A DNA stretch of 64,000 nt from Amoebidium appalachense (GCA_963693365.1 CAVNZM010000016.1:310001-374000), one strand, 5' to 3'; positions 40,462 through 50,278 are shown, numbered from the stretch's first letter. The notes: a model not told the origin generated them from the letters alone. Program-made: numbers and translations.

Positions 40462-41227
40462 TGTTGGACATTGTGTTCATAGAAGCTAGTTCTAGTGCAC
40501 GTTGTTCCTTCTGTAAGTCAGAAATGATTGCATCTTGTGAGGCCAACCTCTGCTCCAGTAGTTGGACTAGTTGCTGCAACTGTAAGTTGTCAGACATAGT
40601 GTCGTGTATGATGGGTAACTAGTCTATGTGTTTTGTGCACTGGAAACGACAGTAGAAAAGTGTGAATCAAACGTTCTGCTTCCCATGTTTGTGACATGGG
40701 AGGCACTGCTTTATATAGTCGTTGGCCACCTCATGGTGGCCTCGTGTGCACCCTGGTGGTGGGCCATGTACAGCATGGCCGAAAAGAGAGCACAATGAAA
40801 ACAAGTCGTTAAAGATATAAAAGTTAACTGTGCACGTTGAGTGGCTAGTTAACTTGCACTAAAGCACACAAATAAACGTGTTTAACACACCAATTGCAGT
40901 TAAACGTAAATCTTGCTTCACACAACTAAAAATATTCTGAGAATATCCGGGAATAAAGCACACTACCACTCTAAGAATAGAATCCTGTGGCAAATATAGA
41001 CATGACATCATCTGAACCGGGAATAGCCGAAAAGAGAGCACAATTAGCACGTTGCTAGTGAAGCTCGTCATTGGTACAGTTTTGGCTCAAACATATAACT
41101 ACCATATATGAATATGACCGTAAACAAAAGCTCTATGCACTCGAGTGAGTGTTGAAACAGTTATTCAATTGCTCAGAAACTTTCTCTAACAGACATTGCT
41201 AGCCGGGAGTACCAGTGTACTCCAACA
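40462..41227 (-). mobile_element. 3' LTR of copia element A
   Basis: 766 bp; plus-strand edges are TGTTGGACATTGTG and GTACTCCAACA. It equals 52998-53008 joined to 54042-54796 (11 + 755 bp). A visible difference is GTGTGAATC against GTGTAAATC. Confidence 0.92.
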
Positions 41228-41413
41228 CCCCTACTCAATTGGATAATTGTGGTATGAATTAATGCAACTGAGCTCGAGTGCTTCAGGTGCACAAAATACA
41301 GACAATAAAGATTCCCCTACTCAATTTTAGTATGGTACACGTAGTTGCACAGTCGGATGCAACTCTCTCCCCCCCCCTGAAGTATGAGGGCGCAGTTGGT
41401 TGATGACGGGTGC
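41228..41413 (-). other. 3' untranslated region and polypurine tract of element A
   Basis: The stretch between the pol stop and the 3' LTR. The plus-strand CCCCTACTCAA at 41228 is the polypurine tract on the element's strand. Confidence 0.7.
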
Positions 41414-42334
41414 TCAGCACATGTTGAGCATCCCCACGGCCTTGGTGAAGAAAGAGGCAGACAGGGCCTTGGTGAACATGTCGGCCTTGTTGTCAGCAGA
41501 AGCCACCGGGACCACAGTGATGTTGCCCAGCAGGTGATGTTCCTTGACGGAGCAGTAGCGGACGTCGATGTGCTTGGTCTTGGGCTTAACCCCCAGGGTG
41601 TCCAGCAGGGCCCGGGCAGACTCATTGTCCCCATGGATGGGCACCGGGGTGGGCTCATTGATAGGATTAAGGCCCAGGTCGTCCATCACATAGTTGAGCC
41701 ATAGGGCCTCGTTCGTAGCAGCAGACATGGCCACAAATTCAGCCTCAGTGGAGCTGTGGGTGGTGATGGACTGGAGCCGAGACACCCAGGACACAGGGGA
41801 GGAGTTGATGAAGAAGACATAGCCCGTGGTGGAGCGCCGGGTGTCGCGGTCCTCGGCGTAGTCGGAGTCGGAGTAGCCAACAAGGTTGGGGGGGCCGGGA
41901 CGGTAGACAATACCCAGGTCGATGGTGGCCAGCAGGTAGCTTACAACTCTGGTAGCCATAGTCCAGTGGGTGACGGTGGGCGCATGAATGTGTCGAGTAA
42001 GGACTCCCAGAGCCTGGGAAATGTCGGGGCGGGTGGTACGCGCAATCCACAGCAGGGCACCGACCAGGCTGGCATAGTCCTCCTTCTTGCTGTAGGCTGG
42101 GGTCTTGTTGCTTTCACTGGCCTGGCCCGGGACGATGGGGGTCTTGGTGCCGGACATGTGGGTGAGACGAAAACGGGCAGCCAAGTCGATGATGTGTTGA
42201 CGATGGCCCAGACGCAGAGACCCGTCCTCCAGCCAGGTAAGAGTGTGCCCGATGAGCAGGGTAGGACGACCCAGGTCCTTGGCAGAGAAACGAGCATCCA
42301 GCTTGGTGAAAAAATCGTCGATGAGCGCATCAGT
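41414..42334 (-). pseudogene. Element A pol C-terminus: end of RT and RNase H
   Basis: The minus-strand frame continues RT from the far side of the nested copia (the last five bases, TCAGT, are the target duplication). RNase H follows, with GYSDSDYAEDRDTRRSTTGY, STEAEF and the closing ADMFTKAL, to a stop at 41414. This is the C-terminal part of the polyprotein that starts near 53007. It is open but separated from the rest of pol by a 6.75-kb insertion. Confidence 0.88.
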
Positions 42335-43259
42335 TGTTGTAATACGTAGTATTTACATATGGTAAGATCTTCTCAGTTTGTGTTATGTTTCAGTTCATAT
42401 GCTTAGTGTAAATGCCACACTCCTATTATGTAAAGTGTAGCATCGATCTCCGATATGCTTGTATACTTGTAATCGTGTTGTATCGGCATTAATTGTGTAT
42501 TGTAATATCGATTAGAATATTTATATGTGTGTACACGGATCCACCCACTCAGGGAGAGACGTGTACATGTTCGTGTGTACATAAATATCTCTGGTTATAG
42601 TTATGCTATTACTATCTTGTTTGTTGATCTGTGTTCTCTTTTCCTTCCTCTTTCTCCTTCCTTATTTTCTTTTCTTTCTCTCCTTGTCTTCATGTGTATA
42701 ATCGTATTTCTTTTCTACTAATATATGTTAGGTAGATTTGTGTTACTTAATACGTGTTCATTGGACGGTAACACACTTAGGCTACACTTAGAATAGCATG
42801 TGTGTTTAGACTTCATTAATTCACTTTAGTTTTCATGTGTTGCCGGGCTTTATCCAATCATCAAGGTTAAGTGTGATATGTCTGAGTCTTTGCAGTATGT
42901 CATAGGTTAGAACTTCCTTGATGATGACACGAGTTGATCTTAACTAGTGTCTGTGTCCTATCGTGTACGTCTCCGCGTACCGGATCTCTCAGAAAGCAAT
43001 TGGTTCTTAGTGATTGGTTTCTATTAGAGATAGATCTGATTTTCGACTGGTCGGAAATCATGTATGGATTGGACTTAGAGGAATTTCAGGTATTTATTCG
43101 AAGATCAGAATAAATTCAGTTCAGTCGTGTCTAAACATTGATGTCTGTTGTGTACACTGCTCCGATCGTTCCGTGTTTTGTTGTTGTGTGTGTCTGTGGT
43201 GTTTTCACACTGCACCACTGTGTCTCTGCTTACATCCTAAATACTTATAGAAATTAACA
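42335..43259 (+). mobile_element. 5' LTR of copia-1
   Basis: 925 bp. It contains conserved blocks also found in the family F LTR (17196-18171). Short frames within it, repeated at +5828 bp in the other LTR, are not genes. Confidence 0.95.
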
Positions 43260-43321
43260 GGTTATGCAGCCCTTTTGCACGCTCCCTACACACATCTAGA
43301 ACTCGCGCTCGTTTTTCAATC

Positions 43322-44476
43322 ATGGATCCAAACAAAACTGGCGTAAACAAAATCACCATGTGGAAAGGTGAAGGGAAGACTGGTCCCGATAGCAAAACTA
43401 CCTATTTTCAATGGGAAATCATTTTTCTCGGCATGATGACCGGCACTAAAGGTGTCCGACTCGTGGATGTTGTCCTTGCTGACAACTACGTCCCCCCTAC
43501 CACCGTCGCGGTTGACGGTGAACCCCCCTTCTATGGCTACGGCACTACCGCGGAACTCAAAGAGGCCCGCAATTGCCTCCTGCTCCATATGATACAGAAC
43601 ATCGACCCTTCCGTCCTCACCACCGTTGCCCAGTACCGTATTGGCATGGACCCTGAACGGGCCATGTGGAAATTCCGTCAACACTATCTCCAAGGCAAAC
43701 CCGATCAGATCCGCATCCTTCACCGTCAGTGGGATGCCTGTGCCCTTCAGCCCGGTGAATCATTCACCACCTACCTGAGCCGTCTGCAGACCATCGTGTA
43801 CCAGCTCCAGTCTCTCCAAGATGAGTCCATTCACTTCACTCGTCTAGCTGAGAAGTTCTTCAATGAACTCACCACCAGAGACGACCTCACCCCTGAGTTC
43901 AATCGTCTTATCGAAGACTATCACTTCGGTGATAAGCTATTCCCCGACTTCGAGTCCCTCCATAACCACGTCAAGGGCATCGAGTTACGTCAAGACCTCA
44001 AGATGCAACTCCGGAACAACCGTGCCCACCGTGCCTCCAAGTCCAGCATGGCATTAAATGCCAGTGCTCCCCCCCGTGATCTTCCTCGCCGTGACTTACG
44101 CACCCGACTTGACCGTACCTCTGGCACGGACCTCCGAACTCGTCTCTCCCGTCAGCACACCCGATCCCGTTCCCCCCACCGGCCTGCCTTCCGGTCCACG
44201 TCTCGTTCCCCCAGTCGTTCCCGTTTCTCGGGTTCCCGTCGTTCTGATTCCCCGGCTCGTTCTAACACCCCGTCCGTGAAAGAATGCTCCTACTGCCACG
44301 AGCCTGATCACACGATCATCGATTGCCCTGAGCCGAAATGCCGTATGTCCAGACACAACCGTTCCCGTCAAGGCAGTGAGAAATCTGTCTCCTTTGCTTT
44401 CTCGGCATACAATGCTAGCTCCGTCCCCGTGTCCTCCGACCCTGCCTGGGATTCCGGGTGCAACATGACTGTTTGA
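43322..44476 (+). CDS. copia-1 gag and start of protease
   Basis: 384 codons from an ATG 62 bp after the LTR to an in-frame TGA at 44474-44476. The N-terminal capsid region (MWKGEGKT...) is followed by an Arg/Ser-rich basic segment (about 260-315), a CCHC zinc knuckle CSYCHEPDHTIIDC (about 322-335) and the protease active site WDSGC (Asp about 377). The stop falls eight codons after the catalytic Asp, at a position where family F has a TGC Cys codon. The frame continues open past the TGA through all of pol, so readthrough would give the full polyprotein; termination would give a gag with a stub of protease. It assembles into particles by family analogy. Confidence 0.9.
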   Translation: MDPNKTGVNKITMWKGEGKTGPDSKTTYFQWEIIFLGMMTGTKGVRLVDVVLADNYVPPTTVAVDGEPPFYGYGTTAELKEARNCLLLHMIQNIDPSVLTTVAQYRIGMDPERAMWKFRQHYLQGKPDQIRILHRQWDACALQPGESFTTYLSRLQTIVYQLQSLQDESIHFTRLAEKFFNELTTRDDLTPEFNRLIEDYHFGDKLFPDFESLHNHVKGIELRQDLKMQLRNNRAHRASKSSMALNASAPPRDLPRRDLRTRLDRTSGTDLRTRLSRQHTRSRSPHRPAFRSTSRSPSRSRFSGSRRSDSPARSNTPSVKECSYCHEPDHTIIDCPEPKCRMSRHNRSRQGSEKSVSFAFSAYNASSVPVSSDPAWDSGCNMTV

Positions 44477-47400
44477 CCCACCCGTGAGTTCTTCCATGAC
44501 CTCACTCCCCTTCCGACACCGACTCCCGTTGCTGCCTTCAATGGCACCCCCGTCTTGGCCACTCACACCGGCCATATCGTCATCAACACCACCACCGACC
44601 ATGGCACTACCACCCTAACCATTGAAGCCTACTACACCCCGTCTGGCCAAGCCTTCCTCATTTCAACATCCCAAGCTGCTGCCGAATACATCAAGGGTGA
44701 TTTGAACGATGCCTCCACTCCGTCATTCCTCTTCGACCGACTCACCGGCCGTCATCTCGTCAACCTCCGTCTACACAACGGTCTGTATTACTTCAAGGAC
44801 TACACCATTCAACCACACACTCGTCCTGTGGCTCTGGCTGCCACTACCAGTGTTAACCCATCCATCTGGCACCATCGTCTGGGGCACCGAGCTATGACCA
44901 GCATCAAGGACATGGTGAAACACGACCTTGTTATTGGTCTCCCCTCCTCTGTCCTCGCCTGTGATGTTCCTGATTGTCATGGCTGCATTATGGGTAAGAC
45001 CACCAAGGCTCCGTTCAGGGGTGACCGTCCTCACTCCAACATCCCCGGTCATGAATGGCATTGGGATTTTTTTGAGCCTACCACAACATCGTACGGAGGT
45101 TCCAAGGTTGCTCTCGTCACTGTCTGCCGTGCCTCTGGCCTCGTCAAGATCTACCCGATGGCCGACCGTACCACCACCCTGGATATTCTCACAGCTCACA
45201 CCAACCTCGTTGCCACCCATGCCCCCTCCAAAGTTGGTGTTTACCACTTCGACTCCGGCTCTGAGTTCACCTCCAAGGATACCCGTGCTTTTTGCCTCTC
45301 CCAGGGCATCAAGGCCAGCTATGCTCCGGTGGACTGCCCTCAACTGAACGGCTATGTTGAACGACGTATGCGGTTCCTCCAAGAGATTGTCCGTTGCCTC
45401 CTCCATCAAGTCCAAGATCAGTCTCTGTCTCCCAAACTGTGGGCTGAGGCCCTCCAACATGCCGCCTACATCATCAACGTCACCCCGTCCACGACTGCCA
45501 ATGGTCGTACACCATTCGAGGTTTTCTACGGTGTCAAGCCCGACATCTCCGAGCTCAAAGTGTTCGGTTGCCCTGCCTACACTCACGTGCCAGCCTCTAA
45601 ACGGAACAAGCTGGCCCCCACCGTCAAACTCGGCATGTATATCGGCTATGATCTTCAATCACACTGCCACCGGATCTTCAATGCCACCACCCATCGTGTC
45701 GGCCTCTTCCGTGATGTGATTTTCGACGAATCAGCTTATCTCCCGTCCGACATTCCATCAACCCTTCCGACCCCCGACACCACTGCTACCTCGACCACCC
45801 CACCCCCCACAGTTGACACTGAAGATGATGTTTGTCTGGTGTACTCTGGCCCCCCTCCTGCCATCGTCGTTCCCCCGACACCCCCCCCCCACCGGCCCCC
45901 CTGCCCCCGTGCCCGTCCAGCCTGCCGACCCTCATCCTGGCCCTGGCAACGTCACACCCATCCGACCCGGCTCCCCCGACAACTTCCACTCGGCCCCGTC
46001 CAGCCCGGAGGTTGCCCCCCCTGCACTTCCGAACTTCCAAGTTCCCCCCCCACCGTCTCCACCTACCCCGGTTCCTGCACCCCGTCGTTCTGCCCGTCTC
46101 CAGGGCAAGGTTGGACTTCAAGCCACCACCACCCTGCCAGTCCCCCCGGTCCCCCCATCAACATCGACCAACTACCCAAACTTGTCCGTCAACTCTGTTC
46201 CGGACCCAATGGTGATCAGGTCAAGTCAGCCCTGACTGCTGAGTATCAAGCCTTCGTCGACAAAGACATCTTTGAACTTGTTGACCCTCCCCCTGGTGCT
46301 AACATCGTCGGCTTCAAGTGGATTGTCTCCGAGAAAACTCTCAACTCGGCTGGTGACACCAAGATCAAGGCACGTGGTGTTGCTCAAGGCTTCAGTCAGC
46401 AATACGGTGTTGACTATGAGTTGATTGAGAGCCCTGTCATCCGTCCGGCTGCTCTCCGTGCCATCCTAGCTCTGGCCGTTGTTGAAGGTCATGACATACA
46501 TCAACTCGACGTGTCTACGGCCTTTCTCAACAGCCCACTCACCGAGACCATCTACATGAAACAACCCCCGGGATTCATCACCATGGCCACACTTGGCAAG
46601 GTCTGGAGACTCAAGAAAGCCCTGTACGGCCTCAAGCAAGCCTCCAAGGCTTGGTACGACTTCCTCGACGGCATTCTTCTTGCCCATGGCCTGACCCGTA
46701 CTAAGACCGACCCGTGCATCTACCTCCGGTTCTTCCCCAACAACGATGTGGTACGGGCTGGTAACTACGTCGATGACTCCACCATCACCAACACCCGGGG
46801 TTCTACTGCTGCCAGTGACCTGGCTGCCCACATCAGCAAGATGGCCAGCTGTCGTATGAGTCCATTTGACCGTATGCTCGGTGTTGATTTTAATCACTCT
46901 GATCCCCATCACCTCCACATGCACCAGAGGTCTTACATCAGGGATATCATCCACGACTTCAACCTCACCGATGCCAAGTCCAAGTCTACCCCCATCCCTG
47001 CAGGCACCACCGTCTCCCTGGCTGATTGCCCCCCCCAACCGTTCACCGTGCCCTACCGTGAGTTACTCGGCCGTCTCCTCTGGGTGGCACGGTGCACACG
47101 TCCCGACATTGCCTATGCCATCGGCTTCCTTGGTCGGTTCAGCACCAACCCCGGCAAGACTCACTGGGACCTTCTCCGTCGTGTGGCCCGGTACCTGCTC
47201 GGCACCATTGACCTTGGCATTGACTACAAGTACTCGGCCACCCAGTCCCCCATACTCGAATGCTACACGGATGCTGACTTTGCTGGTTGTGCCGACAGCA
47301 AGAAGTCTACCACCGGCTACATTATCGTGTTTGCTGGTATGCCCGTCATCTGGTACTCCAAGCTCCAGCCCATCACGGCCACCAGCACCACTGAAGCTGA

Positions 47401-47728
47401 GCTGATTGCTCTCAATGCTGGCACCCAAGAAGTTGCTTGGGTCCGTGACCTCTTCAAGGAACTCGGCTGTCCCATGCTTGCTCCGACTCCGGTGTACTGT
47501 GACAACCAGTCGACCATTGCCATCGTCAACTCCACCGGCATCAAGCACCGTACCAAACACATTGCCGTCCGGTATCACAACACCAAGGACTACATTGCCA
47601 GTGGGGACGTGGTTGTCCACTACGTTGAGTCAGCCCACAACTTAGCTGACATACTCACCAAACCCCTCCCCGGCCCGAGTCATGTCCACCATCGTGCTCG
47701 ACTTTGTTTACCGGATATTGTGGATTGA
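44477..47728 (+). CDS. copia-1 pol: protease, integrase, reverse transcriptase, RNase H
   Basis: Continuous with gag in frame apart from the TGA before it. Numbering from 43322: pre-integrase HHCC near 510-560 (HHRLGH...CHGC), integrase Asp 582, Asp 644 (DSGSEF) and Glu 680 (ERRMRF), which is an exact D,D-35-E spacing; RT with QLDVSTAFLN and NYVDDS (1149-1152); RNase H with CYTDADFAG, STTEAEL and a closing ADILTKPLP. The linker (about 45880-46140) reads in a frame that loses the usual PRRSARL motif; that motif is intact in a shifted frame, so C-run indels at both edges seem to compensate each other. It is likely competent or only just inactivated. Confidence 0.92.
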   Translation, partial: PTREFFHDLTPLPTPTPVAAFNGTPVLATHTGHIVINTTTDHGTTTLTIEAYYTPSGQAFLISTSQAAAEYIKGDLNDASTPSFLFDRLTGRHLVNLRLHNGLYYFKDYTIQPHTRPVALAATTSVNPSIWHHRLGHRAMTSIKDMVKHDLVIGLPSSVLACDVPDCHGCIMGKTTKAPFRGDRPHSNIPGHEWHWDFFEPTTTSYGGSKVALVTVCRASGLVKIYPMADRTTTLDILTAHTNLVATHAPSKVGVYHFDSGSEFTSKDTRAFCLSQGIKASYAPVDCPQLNGYVERRMRFLQEIVRCLLHQVQDQSLSPKLWAEALQHAAYIINVTPSTTANGRTPFEVFYGVKPDISELKVFGCPAYTHVPASKRNKLAPTVKLGMYIGYDLQSHCHRIFNATTHRVGLFRDVIFDESAYLPSDIPSTLPTPDTTATSTTPPPTVDTEDDVCLVYSGPPPAIVVPPTPPPHRPPCPRARPACRPSSWPWQRHTHPTRLPRQLPLGPVQPGGCPPCTSELPSSPPTVSTYPGSCTPSFCPSPGQGWTSSHHHPASPPGPPINIDQLPKLVRQLCSGPNGDQVKSALTAEYQAFVDKDIFELVDPPPGANIVGFKWIVSEKTLNSAGDTKIKARGVAQGFSQQYGVDYELIESPVIRPAALRAILALAVVEGHDIHQLDVSTAFLNSPLTETIYMKQPPGFITMATLGKVWRLKKALYGLKQASKAWYDFLDGILLAHGLTRTKTDPCIYLRFFPNNDVVRAGNYVDDSTITNTRGSTAASDLAAHISKMASCRMSPFDRMLGVDFNHSDPHHLHMHQRSYIRDIIHDFNLTDAKSKSTPIPAGTTVSLADCPPQPFTVPYRELLGRLLWVARCTRPDIAYAIGFLGRFSTNPGKTHWDLLRRVARYLLGTIDLGIDYKYSATQSPILECYTDADFAGCADSKKSTTGYIIVFAGMPVIWYSKLQPITATSTTEAELIALNAGTQEVAWVRDLFKELGCPMLAPTPVYCDNQSTIAIVNSTGIKHRTKHIAVRYHNTKDYIASGDVVVHYVESAHNLADILTKPLPGPSHVHHRARLCLPDIVD

Positions 47729-48162
47729 CCCGACCTACTTCAAGAGTGATTTTCTCATGTGTACTACTTACTTTATCAACATCATTATATCATATGTATT
47801 GCCTTTGTGGGTATGCCCACTTAGGGTTTATATATAAGGTTTGACCTGTACCATCACTCTACTCTATCTTTCACTGGTTTAAAACCCAGTTAATCAAACA
47901 CCGCCTATACACGTTATATATATTCGTTGTTTTTGCCCCGGTTCCCTTCCCCCCCCTCCCCCCCCCCCCTTCCCCCCCCCCCCTTCCCCCCCCCCCCCTT
48001 CCCCCCCCCCCTCCCCCCCCCCCTTCTCCCCCCCCCCCCCCCCCCCCCCCCGGAAAAGTACACACTTTAATTTTTTTTTTTTCCGTTTCTGTTCTCAAGT
48101 GGGGAGATTTCACTAGTTCAGTGGGGATATGATAACACAAACTTCAAAGTCTTAAGTGGGGA
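47729..48162 (+). other. 3' untranslated region of copia-1 with long C-rich tract
   Basis: It holds a hairpin at 47873-47890 (ACTGG/CCAGT), like those in family F. C-rich sequence interrupted by T runs from about 47949 to 48051, and a T run follows. It ends in the polypurine tract AAGTGGGGA next to the LTR; a second GTGGGGA lies near 48121. Confidence 0.8.
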
Positions 48163-49087
48163 TGTTGTAATACGTAGTATTTACATATGGTAAGATCTTC
48201 TCAGTTTGTGTTATGTTTCAGTTCATATGCTTAGTGTAAATGCCACACTCCTATTATGTAAAGTGTAGCATCGATCTCCGATATGCTTGTATACTTGTAA
48301 TCGTGTTGTATCGGCATTAATTGTGTATTGTAATATCGATTAGAATATTTATATGTGTGTACACGGATCCACCCACTCAGGGAGAGACGTGTACATGTTC
48401 GTGTGTACATAAATATCTCTGGTTATAGTTATGCTATTACTATCTTGTTTGTTGATCTGTGTTCTCTTTTCCTTCCTCTTTCTCCTTCCTTATTTTCTTT
48501 TCTTTCTCTCCTTGTCTTCATGTGTATAATCGTATTTCTTTTCTACTAATATATGTTAGGTAGATTTGTGTTACTTAATACGTGTTCATTGGACGGTAAC
48601 ACACTTAGGCTACACTTAGCATAGCATGTGTGTTTAGACTTCATTAATTCACTTTAGTTTTCATGTGTTGCCGGGCTTTATCCAATCATCAAGGTTAAGT
48701 GTGATATGTCTGAGTCTTTGCAGTATGTCATAGGTTAGAACTTCCTTGATGATGACACGAGTTGATCTTAACTAGTGTCTGTGTCCTATCGTGTACGTCT
48801 CCGCGTACCGGATCTCTCAGAAAGCAATTGGTTCTTAGTGATTGGTTTCTATTAGAGATAGATCTGATTTTCGACTGGTCGGAAATCATGTATGGATTGG
48901 ACTTAGAGGAATTTCAGGTATTTATTCGAAGATCAGAATAAATTCAGTTCAGTCGTGTCTAAACATTGATGTCTGTTGTGTACACTGCTCCGATCGTTCC
49001 GTGTTTTGTTGTTGTGTGTGTCTGTGGTGTTTTCACACTGCACCACTGTGTCTCTGCTTACATCCTAAATACTTATAGAAATTAACA
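48163..49087 (+). mobile_element. 3' LTR of copia-1
   Basis: 925 bp, nearly identical to the 5' LTR. TSD TCAGT follows directly. Confidence 0.95.
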
Positions 49088-49903
49088 TCAGTGGCGGCCG
49101 TCACGGTGAAGTCATCCACGTAGGCAGCAAGGGCAATAAACGTTGGGGTCCCGGCATTCTTGATGAACAGGCACGGGTCAGCAGCACTCACAATGAAGCC
49201 TTGGTCGAGGAGATGGTCACGGAGGGCCTCATACCACTGGCGCGGTGCCTGTTTTAGGCCGTAGAGCGCCTTGTGGAGCAAGCCGACAGCATGGGGGGCC
49301 GAGGGGTTGACGAAGCCAGGGGGCTGCTCAATGTAGATGGTCTCGTTGACGGTGCCGTTGAGGAATGCTGTGTTGACGTCGATGTGGCGCAGAGGCAGAC
49401 CTTGGGCCACGGAGGTAGCCAAAACCAGCCGGATGGTAGCCAGCGCAGCCACAGGTGACTCGGTGACGAAATAGTCCTGGCCAGGCTGCTGGTAGTTGCC
49501 CCGGGCCACAAGCCGGGCCTTGAAAGCAGTGACGTTGCCGACGTTGTCCTGCTTGACCGTAAAGACCCAGCCGACCGGAATGACAGTGGAGCCATCCTCT
49601 GGACGGGGCACAAGGGTGAAGGTGCCGTTGTCTTCCAGGGCCTTGAGCTCACGGTGTGCAGCCTCCTCCCATTTCAGACGCTGGGGACTCTTGAGTGCAG
49701 CCCGGACAGTCTTGGGGACAACAATGGTGGAAGCCTTGATGGGTGTTGATGCAGGAGCCGTAGCCTGGGGGGCAAGGGGGGCCGTAGCAGCAGCCACGTT
49801 GGCAGTCGGGCCTCGACGTTGGTCGTTGTACACAGCGCCACTACGGGTCGTCCGGGGGAGCCGATGTGCAGGCTCGGGCAGGATCGGAATGTCCAATTGA
49901 TCA
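49088..49903 (-). pseudogene. Element A pol middle part: linker and RT
   Basis: The minus-strand frame runs from the TRIM target site (49904-49908) to the copia-1 target site. It has a linker with RLPRTTRSG, then RT with VGWVFTVKQDNVGNVTAFKARLVARGNYQQPGQDYF, HIDVNTAFLNGTVNETIYIEQPPGF, ALYGLKQAPRQWYEAL and the catalytic AAYVDDFT. The frame is open; RT resumes at 42334. Together with 50573-53007 and 41414-42334 it is one polyprotein cut by two insertions. Confidence 0.88.
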
Positions 49904-49974
49904 CTCGGTGTTGGAAGATGGTATCGTTATCCAGTCCGATCGCATGAATCAGATCATGATCGGCTGGTGGCCTG

Positions 49975-49994
49975 CGAGATCTTAACCGATCTCG
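49975..49994 (+). promoter_or_regulatory. Leader hairpin competing with the tRNA acceptor stem
   Basis: CGAGATC (49975-49981) is a perfect reverse complement of GATCTCG (49988-49994), the 5' strand of the acceptor stem, with a TTAACC loop. The same arrangement is present in the second LTR (50345-50364). The pairing is seen; any switching role is inference. Confidence 0.6.
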
Positions 49995-50060
49995 TAGCTC
50001 AGTTGGTAGAGCACTCGACCGGAGATAGAGGGGTCGCGGGTTCAAATCCCGTCGGGATCA
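49988..50060 (+). tRNA. tRNA-like gene in the 5' LTR, anticodon position GGA
   Basis: 73 nt folding as a class I cloverleaf: acceptor GATCTCG/CGGGATC (7 bp, one G-U), D arm GCTC/GAGC, anticodon stem CTCGA/TAGAG with one G-A mismatch, 5-nt variable loop, T arm GCGGG/CCCGT with TTCAAAT loop, and discriminator A. The A box TAGCTCAGTTGG and B box GGTTCAAATCC are consensus. Loop CCGGAGA puts GGA at 34-36 (Ser by the code), yet Ser tRNAs have a long variable arm and position 33 is C instead of the near-universal U. It may be a decayed or repurposed tRNA used for its Pol III promoter or structure and not for decoding. Confidence 0.85.
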
Positions 50061-50068
50061 TCTTTTTC
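50061..50068 (+). terminator. Oligo-T Pol III-type terminator after the first tRNA
   Basis: TCTTTTTC follows the discriminator base; five T in a row is sufficient for RNA polymerase III termination. It would end a transcript inside the LTR, before the 81-bp internal region. Confidence 0.7.
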
Positions 50069-50197
50069 TCATCCTCTTCTCGCTGGGGTAAAAGCCAGCA
50101 CGCCTTTACTGGCGTCATCACAACCATCGGCAGTGGTTAGGTTGTGATCTCAAGGCTAGCAAGATCGCTAGTCTCTGCACCAGGACAAAATCCAAAA

Positions 50198-50278
50198 TGG
50201 TAGCATGAACAGGGGTTCAGTGGGGACTGAGGGGGCAGTCCACCCTAACCTGATTCTGCGATTCGTCCTGAGTGGGGA
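50198..50278 (+). other. Internal region of the tRNA-bearing TRIM: primer site and polypurine tract only
   Basis: 81 bp beginning TGGTAGCATGAACAGG (putative primer-binding site, no gap from the LTR) and ending GAGTGGGGA. It contains GGACTGAGGGGGCAGTCC, an inverted repeat that could act in packaging. No open frame. Confidence 0.8.

Larger units (their letters stand above)
42335..49087 (+). mobile_element. Nearly intact copia retrotransposon (copia-1)
   Basis: Two 925-bp LTRs (42335-43259 and 48163-49087) start TGTTGTAATACG and end AAATTAACA. TSD TCAGT lies at 42330-42334 and 49088-49092. The primer-site region after the left LTR is GGTTATGCAGCCC and the polypurine tract is AAGTGGGGA (48154-48162). 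It is inserted in the RT of element A. The only LTR difference I noticed is one base (TTAGAATAG against TTAGCATAG), so it is a very recent insertion. Gag and pol share one frame separated by a single TGA. Confidence 0.96.
49909..50197 (+). mobile_element. 5' LTR of the tRNA-bearing TRIM
   Basis: 289 bp. About 79 bp of leader, a 73-nt tRNA-like gene, an oligo-T stop and about 130 bp rich in short hairpins (50082-50099, 50100-50115, 50117-50148, 50156-50171). No TATA box is evident; the tRNA-internal promoter may be the only promoter. Confidence 0.9.

Noticed and set aside
42527-43250. Short plus-strand frames in the copia-1 LTR, repeated at 48355 and 48842
   Set aside because: They are inside LTRs and duplicated only because the LTR is. 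No coding evidence.
44474-44476. Reassigned UGA codon (alternative genetic code) or selenocysteine
   Set aside because: UGA terminates pol of copia-1 (47726-47728) and copia family E, TAG ends the TSR and D1 ORFs, and no SECIS-like structure is evident. Readthrough or mutation is simpler.
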